DNA from: a virus
Length of the DNA: 34,384 nucleotides
Strand: one strand, 5' to 3'
Virus record (IMG/VR): IMGVR_UViG_3300033148_001237
Location: 1 to 34,384 of that record
The notes under the pieces are model-generated. The model saw only the letters and a list, made by a program, of their open reading frames with translations, did not search any database and had not been told where the DNA came from. The position numbers and the translations under genes were made by a program. Shown here piece by piece: positions 29,669 through 34,384 of this stretch (position 1 is its first letter; each line of letters starts with the position of its first letter).

Positions 29669-30421
29669 ATGAAAAAGCATAGTTTTACAGACGAACAATT
29701 ATTAAACTTAATTAATAATACTATCTCAACAAAAACAAATCATAAGCCTAATGAGTTTACGGGCGGTAATATTCAAATTACAAGCACCAATAATCATCAG
29801 CTTATAAAGTATAGGGTAGGATTATATTTTGGATATAAAGGAAAACACCCAATAATAAAAACAATAGATATTAAAGAAGATTTAGTATCTATTTGGACTA
29901 ATGCAATATTATTAAAAATAAAATCTTTACAAAGTAGCAATAATGGTATGTGTTATAGTGAACTTAATGAGCTAATGAATACGCCCTGTAATGATATAGA
30001 TATAGATATAGTATATAATAATATAGATATAGGGGTAAATGTGGATACAGGGGATACCCCCGTACCACCCCTGATACTTAAAAACTTATCTGAAATAGAT
30101 GCAGAATTTATAGCAGAATATTTAAAAAGTAAAATACTATCTTTCAAGCCTAATGCAAAACCTAAAATTAGTGGGTGGGTAGCAGACATAGAAAAAGCAA
30201 TAAGAATAGATGGAAGAACCAAACAACAACTAATTAATTGTATTGATTGGATTTATAATACAGAGAAAGGTAATTTTTGGATACCTAATATTATGAGTGG
30301 AAATAAATTAAGAGAAAAATTTGATACTCTTGAAATACAATCACTAAATGGAAAAGAAGCAAATACCCAAAAAATGCACAATTTCATAGACCAACTATGT
30401 GAAGCACAAGGAGTATCATAA
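29669..30421 (+). CDS. replication initiator-like protein, 250 aa
   Basis: The C-terminal part (about residues 165-227) reads K-I-S-G-W-V-A-D-I-E-K-A-I-R-I-D-G-R-T, then I-D-W-I-Y-N-T-E-K-G-N-F-W-I-P-N-I-M-S-G-N-K-L-R-E-K-F-D-T-L. The W-x-x-D-I...D-G-R...F-W-x-x-N-I-x-S-x-x-K-L-R-x-K-F order is typical of phage replisome organiser (lambda O/DnaD-like) proteins. The N-terminal half would bind the origin. The middle encodes a low-complexity D-I-D-I-D-I stretch from an AT-rich repeat that may itself be the origin, as in lambda O. It overlaps the next gene by one base. Confidence 0.7.
   Translation: MKKHSFTDEQLLNLINNTISTKTNHKPNEFTGGNIQITSTNNHQLIKYRVGLYFGYKGKHPIIKTIDIKEDLVSIWTNAILLKIKSLQSSNNGMCYSELNELMNTPCNDIDIDIVYNNIDIGVNVDTGDTPVPPLILKNLSEIDAEFIAEYLKSKILSFKPNAKPKISGWVADIEKAIRIDGRTKQQLINCIDWIYNTEKGNFWIPNIMSGNKLREKFDTLEIQSLNGKEANTQKMHNFIDQLCEAQGVS
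29991..30061. other. candidate replication origin inside the initiator gene
   Basis: Three successive GATATA units and further TATA/ATAT steps run through 29993-30031. GGGG (30050-30053), ATA and CCCC (30057-30060), a tight GC hairpin, follow. AT-rich repeats beside a GC hairpin inside an O-like gene mimic the lambdoid origin layout. Confidence 0.4.
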
Positions 30422-30984
30422 TGGATTTAAACAATACTTTAAAAGCACTACAAGGTAATTTCAAGTTAGACCCTTACATTTTAACAATGGCAAACGAATT
30501 AATCGTTACAAGCAAAGTATGCGATTATAAACAGCTATTTGAGATAATATTGAAAAGTAAAAAGTTTGACTTCTTATCAAAACTAGAAGAAGCTATCGAA
30601 AAAGCAGAACATTTAGAAGAGCAAAAGATTATAAATGATAATCCTGCAATATATATTTATTCAGAAAAGTTGTACAAAAAAACTTGTTGGTGCTTTAACT
30701 CAATAAATTGGCAATTAAAATCTAAAACTACTGCAAGTCTTGATAATTTTGAAATGGGATCAGTATTTGACGAAAAAGAATTATCTATTTTAAATCAAGT
30801 AGGAGATAAAAGAAGATTAGCACACTTAGAAAATAGTAATCTGCAAGAACTAGAAAGCGAAATAATAAGAGTTGTAAAAGAAAAAACAATACAAAAATAT
30901 TTACCATCTTCTAAACAGATAGGATATAAAGAAAATCCCGACAAAATAGATAATAAAGTTTTAAATTTAATAGGGAATAAATAA
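30421..30984 (+). CDS. hypothetical protein after the initiator, 187 aa
   Basis: The helical, Lys/Glu-rich soluble protein shows no enzymatic motif. It starts in overlap with the initiator stop. In lambda-like replication operons this place is held by a helicase loader (P/DnaC), but the protein lacks the Walker motifs of DnaC-type loaders. A P-like loader or an unrelated early protein are both possible; the sequence alone does not decide. Confidence 0.7.
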   Translation: MDLNNTLKALQGNFKLDPYILTMANELIVTSKVCDYKQLFEIILKSKKFDFLSKLEEAIEKAEHLEEQKIINDNPAIYIYSEKLYKKTCWCFNSINWQLKSKTTASLDNFEMGSVFDEKELSILNQVGDKRRLAHLENSNLQELESEIIRVVKEKTIQKYLPSSKQIGYKENPDKIDNKVLNLIGNK

Positions 30985-30985
30985 G

Positions 30986-31759
30986 ATGAAAAATGTTGCG
31001 ATGTGGTCGGGAGGATATGATAGTTCTTGTATGGTAGTCTTGATCTTGGAAAAGAAGCTACCTTTAGATTATATAGTTTTTTGTGATACTCTTGCAGAGT
31101 TTAGCGAAATGTACGAATACATAGATAAATTTCAAGCATATATTAAAAGAAGATTTGGAAAAACTATCACAATAATTACACCTAATAAGAGTTTTGAGGA
31201 ATGGGCATTTACAGAGATAACAAGAGGAGAAAGAGAGGGAGAGGTAAGAGGATTGCCACTAACTACTGTTCCCTGCTATTGGAAAAGAGAATCAAAAGTA
31301 TATCCATTTGAAAGATGGTTGAAAGATAACAATATCGAAGACCATAAACTATATATCGGATATACTTATACAGAAAAACAGCGGTCACAAGTTGATGCAG
31401 CCAATCAACTTTATCCGCTAATTGATTATAAGATGACTGAAAATGATGTGAGAGATTTTTTAAAAGAGCGTTCAATAGATAATCCGCTGTACAAACATTT
31501 TAATAGGACAGGTTGTTATTTTTGTCCTAAGCAGAGGGTGGACGATTTTTATAATGTATATAAATACCACTCAGAGAAATGGAAGAAAATAGTCGAATAT
31601 GAAGAAAAAGCAAAAAAAATGAAAGCATTAAATATACAATTTAGCATTCACGGAAGTGCGAGAGAAATGGAACAAATGTTTATACAAAAAGAAAAACAAC
31701 TATCATTTGAATTTCCAGATCAACACAATGAAGAAGAATATTGTTTTTGCAAGATATAA
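30986..31759 (+). CDS. PP-loop ATPase / PAPS reductase-like protein, 257 aa
   Basis: The N terminus has the PP-loop M-W-S-G-G-Y-D-S-S (residues 6-14), which binds ATP and activates a substrate by adenylation. Y-I-V-F-C-D-T-L-A-E-F follows as the second strand, and R-G-L-P-L-T-T-V-P-C-Y-W-K-R with a C-terminal G-C177-Y-F-C180-P-K-Q are like the Cys motifs of phage PAPS reductase-family proteins and their DndC relatives. Cys at both sites may bind a metal or iron-sulfur cluster. In phages it is thought to act in nucleotide or DNA modification, not sulfate assimilation; the substrate is unknown. Confidence 0.85.
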   Translation: MKNVAMWSGGYDSSCMVVLILEKKLPLDYIVFCDTLAEFSEMYEYIDKFQAYIKRRFGKTITIITPNKSFEEWAFTEITRGEREGEVRGLPLTTVPCYWKRESKVYPFERWLKDNNIEDHKLYIGYTYTEKQRSQVDAANQLYPLIDYKMTENDVRDFLKERSIDNPLYKHFNRTGCYFCPKQRVDDFYNVYKYHSEKWKKIVEYEEKAKKMKALNIQFSIHGSAREMEQMFIQKEKQLSFEFPDQHNEEEYCFCKI

Positions 31760-31775
31760 TTAAAAGGAGCGAATA

Positions 31776-31985
31776 ATGGCAAAAAGAAAAACAAAAGAAC
31801 CTGAAATAATAGAATTTAATTGCATTGACTGTTTATCAGAATTTCAGTATCAAAGTATGAGTATCTGCTCGTTAAGATTAAAAGATATTAGTTTATTAGA
31901 TGGGATTGAAGAACCGCCGCCAAGTAGTATTTGTGCAGGTATTAAATTTTGCACTAGATTTAAAGATAAAAGGAAAAAGAAATGA
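31776..31985 (+). CDS. small Cys-rich protein, 69 aa
   Basis: Residues 16-60 contain C-I-D-C, C-S-L-R, C-A-G and C-T-R in a spacing that could bind zinc or a cluster. Both ends are basic (A-K-R-K-T-K and R-F-K-D-K-R-K-K-K). It sits between the PP-loop protein and the methyltransferase-like protein, with AAAAGGAG before the ATG, and overlaps the latter by four bases, so all three are co-translated. It might be a partner of either enzyme. Confidence 0.6.
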   Translation: MAKRKTKEPEIIEFNCIDCLSEFQYQSMSICSLRLKDISLLDGIEEPPPSSICAGIKFCTRFKDKRKKK

Positions 31986-32605
31986 ATAAAAAAATAATTT
32001 TGCACTTGTGTGCAGATTTGGGAAGCGATAGCAGATATTACCAACTAGATGATGACTATGAAGTAATAAAAATAGGTCAAGAGATAGGTGTTGAAAACTA
32101 CACGCCACCTAAAAATGTATATGGAGTTATTGCTAATCCACCTTGTACAGAATTTAGCACAGCGATATGCTTTACTCACAGAGGAGATATTGAAAAAGGT
32201 ATGGAATTAGTAAATCATTGTTTTAGGATAATAGAAGAATGTAATCCTAATTTTTGGGTTATGGAAAATCCTGCAAGAGGAAGATTAGGAGAGCAAATAG
32301 GAAAACCAAAAGCAACATATCAACCTTGGCAATATGGGAGTCCTTGGACTAAGCAAACAGCATTATGGGGAAATTTTAATATGCCAAAAAAAGCATATAA
32401 AAAGTGGGAAGAAGTGCCAAATAAAATAAATTCATTATGGATTAGAAAAGGAAGAACTAAACCTGCATTAGTATATCTTCATAAATCTGCAATAAATTTA
32501 ATACCTGAGTTTGAGTTTGCGAGAGAGCATATAAAATGTGATGCGGATATAAGATCTATGTGCAACCAAGGATTTGCAAAAGCTTTTTATGAAGCAAATA
32601 GATAA
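31982..32605 (+). CDS. short cytosine-C5 methyltransferase-like protein, 207 aa
   Basis: The Rossmann-like N terminus L-H-L-C-A-D-L-G-S-D-S (residues 7-17) stands for motif I. V-I-A-N-P-P-C55-T-E-F-S is motif IV with the catalytic Cys, and W-V-M-E95-N-P-A-R-G is motif VI. The protein ends soon after, without the usual target-recognition domain or motifs IX-X, so it is about half the size of a full C5 methyltransferase. Short forms like this are common in phages; whether they methylate DNA, or another substrate, is open. It follows the PP-loop and Cys-rich genes in one operon. Confidence 0.75.
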   Translation: MNKKIILHLCADLGSDSRYYQLDDDYEVIKIGQEIGVENYTPPKNVYGVIANPPCTEFSTAICFTHRGDIEKGMELVNHCFRIIEECNPNFWVMENPARGRLGEQIGKPKATYQPWQYGSPWTKQTALWGNFNMPKKAYKKWEEVPNKINSLWIRKGRTKPALVYLHKSAINLIPEFEFAREHIKCDADIRSMCNQGFAKAFYEANR

Positions 32606-32722
32606 AATTATAGAAAGTGTGTAGTTTCTACCCATCAAAACAAAAAGACACACAAAACAGACCAAATAACATACGCTAAATATAAATTTGCACTACAATT
32701 TGAATAAGAAAAGGAGGGATAA

Positions 32723-32950
32723 ATGGATAAAGTATATGTAATAACCGCAAATGATCTATATTTAAATCATTATGATAATTTAGAATCAGCTAAAGAATAT
32801 GCAAATACGATTAACGAAGCAGAGTTTTTAGATAAGTTTTCATCTATTTATGTTGATGAATTGACGGAAGAAGAGTTTAGCAGTTATCAGATGAGCGGTT
32901 TAGATAATGATTATTTAAGCTTGTTAAGTAAAAATGTTTACGAAATATAG
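32723..32950 (+). CDS. hypothetical protein, 75 aa
   Basis: The small acidic protein begins with a beta strand V-Y-V-I-T-A-N-D and has E-S-A-K-E-Y-A-N-T-I-N-E-A-E, a short helix. It has a strong AAAAGGAGGG ribosome site, preceded by a 117-base gap that holds only a small GTAG/CTAC hairpin and possible GTGTGT/ACACAC pairing. There is no recognised family. Confidence 0.7.
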   Translation: MDKVYVITANDLYLNHYDNLESAKEYANTINEAEFLDKFSSIYVDELTEEEFSSYQMSGLDNDYLSLLSKNVYEI

Positions 32951-32961
32951 AGGAGTATAAA

Positions 32962-33237
32962 ATGATAGAAAGTCAAGACCACGATTCAGCAGAGCAAGAG
33001 TTAAAAGAAGAACAAGACAGACAAGCATATTCAGAAGATATGGAAAGTGCAGAGTATGAGATATGCGAAGCTTTTAAACACGCAAATCTTTTAGGAGTAG
33101 AAGTTGATGATTTGATAACAATTATCCAAAAAGCTTTTTATGAGTCGCAAGATATGAGAATAGGAATAGTTAAAAAAGATTTTAACGCTATGAGTTTTGA
33201 AGATCAAATAAAAGAAATAGAGGAGATTTGGAAATAA
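32962..33237 (+). CDS. hypothetical acidic protein, 91 aa
   Basis: The N terminus is highly acidic and Gln-rich (S-A-E-Q-E-L-K-E-E-Q-D-R-Q), followed by helices with E-Y-E-I-C-E-A-F-K-H-A-N-L-L-G. GAGGAG precedes the ATG. The stop overlaps the ERF gene start (TAATG), so it belongs to the recombination operon. There is no known domain; a DNA mimic or a partner of ERF are possible readings of its charge. Confidence 0.7.
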   Translation: MIESQDHDSAEQELKEEQDRQAYSEDMESAEYEICEAFKHANLLGVEVDDLITIIQKAFYESQDMRIGIVKKDFNAMSFEDQIKEIEEIWK

Positions 33238-33791
33238 TGAAAGAGTTAATAGAAATTCAAAAAGAGTTGAAAGCACCAAAATCGCAGCGAAATGGTTTTG
33301 GAAATTATAATTATAGAAGCTGCGAAGATATACTTGAAGCGGTTAAGCCTTTACTAAATAAAAAAGGGTGTATATTAACATTAAGCGATGAAGTTGTAAA
33401 TGTTGGAGATAAAAACTATGTAAAAGCAACAGCTAAATTTATTTGTGATAAAGACAGTTTAGAAGTGACGGCTTTTGCAAGAGAAGCAATAACACAAAAA
33501 GGAATGAGTGATCCGCAGATAACCGGTAGTGCTTCATCTTATGCTAGAAAATATGCCTTAAACGGATTATTTGCTATTGATGATACAAAAGATGATGATG
33601 CTACTAATCAACACAACAAAGCACCGCAGCAAAAGTCAAAAGTAATAAATTACAAGGTTAAAGAGATAGAAGATTTGGCAGAAGTTAAAAAGATACCTTT
33701 GGCAAAAATTACGGGAGCTTATGGAAAAGAATTGGATCAATTCACACAAGCAGAATTAAATGCAGCATATAAAACATTAGCGAGTAAATAA
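33237..33791 (+). CDS. erf: ERF family single-strand annealing protein
   Basis: The 184-residue product has the ERF core: L-I-E-I-Q-K-E-L-K-A-P-K...G-N-Y-N-Y-R-S-C-E-D-I-L-E-A-V-K-P-L-L, then G-S-A-S-S-Y-A-R-K-Y-A-L-N-G-L-F-A-I-D-D-T-K-D-D-D (about residues 95-120), the strongest family signature. A Gln-rich linker leads to a small C-terminal domain. It pairs complementary strands during phage recombination and genome circularisation, with SSB and NinG. The start is ATG 33237 with AGGAGA ten bases upstream, overlapping the previous stop; a TTG at 33228 has no proper spacing. Confidence 0.92.
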   Translation: MKELIEIQKELKAPKSQRNGFGNYNYRSCEDILEAVKPLLNKKGCILTLSDEVVNVGDKNYVKATAKFICDKDSLEVTAFAREAITQKGMSDPQITGSASSYARKYALNGLFAIDDTKDDDATNQHNKAPQQKSKVINYKVKEIEDLAEVKKIPLAKITGAYGKELDQFTQAELNAAYKTLASK

Positions 33792-34282
33792 TGCAAAAAG
33801 AAATTAAAACATCACTTCAAACAATAAATGCAGATATTAAAGAAGTCTTAGAGTGGAAGCAGCTTCAACTAACTGAAAAGAATCTGCCGGTTGAAGCAGG
33901 TATTGCAGATTATATTTTTATGGGAATGAATGGAATTGATGAAGATATAAAGCAACTCACAGACTATAAAGCTTTAATTGATTCTCAAATAAAACAAGCT
34001 AAAGAGAACAAGGAGCGTACAAGCAAAGATATTGCTAAGTGGATAGAAAGTCAAGGGGTTGATAAATTAAACGGTATTGCAGTATCTAGCATTACAATAA
34101 CAAAGGGTAAAGCAGAAAGTGAAGAAACTATTATCACTAAAAGCTTTAAATGTGATTTGGATCAACAAGAATTACAAGATTTTTTAATCAAGCATGTCAA
34201 AGGAAGATTTATAGCAGCGGAGTCTATAAAAGTTACGAAAGCAACAGAAGATAAAATCAGAGTGAATCAGAAAAAGGGATAA
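33791..34282 (+). CDS. Gp157-like protein next to ERF, 163 aa
   Basis: The first 110 residues are helical, with a probable coiled coil (D-I-K-Q-L-T-D-Y-K-A-L-I-D-S-Q-I-K-Q-A-K-E-N-K-E). K-W-I-E-S-Q-G-V-D-K-L-N-G-I-A-V-S-S-I-T-I-T-K-G and a beta-rich end follow. This matches the layout of the siphovirus Gp157-type proteins often encoded beside ERF/RecT annealing proteins, which end in a similar K-x-x-G...S-I-x-x-x strand. The exact function is not known; a nuclease-inhibiting or recombination-helper role is proposed for relatives. It overlaps the ERF stop by one base. Confidence 0.65.
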   Translation: MQKEIKTSLQTINADIKEVLEWKQLQLTEKNLPVEAGIADYIFMGMNGIDEDIKQLTDYKALIDSQIKQAKENKERTSKDIAKWIESQGVDKLNGIAVSSITITKGKAESEETIITKSFKCDLDQQELQDFLIKHVKGRFIAAESIKVTKATEDKIRVNQKKG

Positions 34283-34384
34283 AATGAAAGAATTAAATAT
34301 AAACTGTAAAGGCATCAAAGATACAATAATTCATCTTGATGGAACAATGGATATAGAATTGGTAGATGTTAATCCATCTTTTAT
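34271..34384. repeat. 114-bp terminal direct repeat, right copy
   Basis: Identical to 1-114. It holds the stop of the Gp157-like gene and the first 101 bases of the 75-residue gene annotated at 14. Confidence 0.95.
34284..34384 (+). CDS. 5' fragment of the gene at 14-241 (duplicate by terminal repeat)
   Basis: ATG 34284 to the window end is the same reading frame as 14-114, cut by the contig edge. On a circular genome of 34,270 bp this is the same gene, not a second copy. Confidence 0.8.
   Translation, partial: MKELNINCKGIKDTIIHLDGTMDIELVDVNPSF

Overview
The window is an apparently complete, circularly closed genome of about 34,270 bp from a short-tailed (podovirus-like) double-stranded DNA phage. 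The last 114 bases repeat the first 114 exactly, so the final positions are an assembly overlap or a true terminal repeat. The DNA is strongly AT-rich, genes are tightly packed with many ATGA/TAATG overlaps, and all genes but one lie on the plus strand. The host is unknown. The single-stranded DNA-binding protein has an acidic tip ending in IPF(N), promoters look like sigma70 -10 boxes, and base composition is low in GC. Together these suggest a low-GC Gram-negative host, possibly in the Campylobacterota, but that is inference. I see no integrase, recognisable repressor, phage RNA polymerase or DNA polymerase, so the phage probably depends on host enzymes for transcription and DNA synthesis.

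Layout. (1) 1-4065: second half of the early/recombination block: two unknown proteins, an SSB, a short basic peptide, an HNH nuclease, an HTH protein, a YopX-like protein, small membrane and Cys-rich proteins, and a NinG-like nuclease. (2) 4111-8819: a consensus promoter, small and large terminase, and small head-completion genes leading to the portal protein. (3) 8812-14156: Bbp19-like protein, an inserted HNH nuclease, a large virion surface protein, scaffold, a lone minus-strand gene with a divergent control region, major capsid, a small head protein and the T7 gp11-like tail protein. (4) 14159-25779: nozzle protein, four ejection (internal virion) proteins, a second inserted homing nuclease and the tail fibre. 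(5) 25781-27860: fibre chaperone-like protein, a PLA2-motif protein, a membrane protein, a 33-residue basic peptide, holin and T4-type lysozyme. (6) 28052-34282: small early genes, a 354-base noncoding RNA-rich region, HNH nuclease, replication initiator, PP-loop/PAPS-reductase-like protein, short C5-methyltransferase-like protein, ERF annealing protein and a Gp157-like protein, running on through the circle junction into region 1.

How it works together. Initiator (29669), ERF (33237), Gp157-like protein (33791), SSB (608) and NinG (3481) form a replication/recombination module split only by the chosen contig ends. The terminase promoter and the capsid promoter start the late blocks. UUCG-capped hairpins and a shared bidirectional terminator punctuate the structural operon.

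Main points of interest: a compact H-type pseudoknot (29030-29101) beside a probable small RNA (28818-28906) and a 14-bp perfect inverted repeat; a possible ADP-ribosyltransferase domain at the end of an ejection protein (18342-20627); two exact tandem duplications (26 bp and 14 bp) that break the reading frames of two essential virion genes; a paired operator array in front of the capsid gene; an apparently leaderless small terminase mRNA; and an SSB with no ATG, GTG or TTG start.
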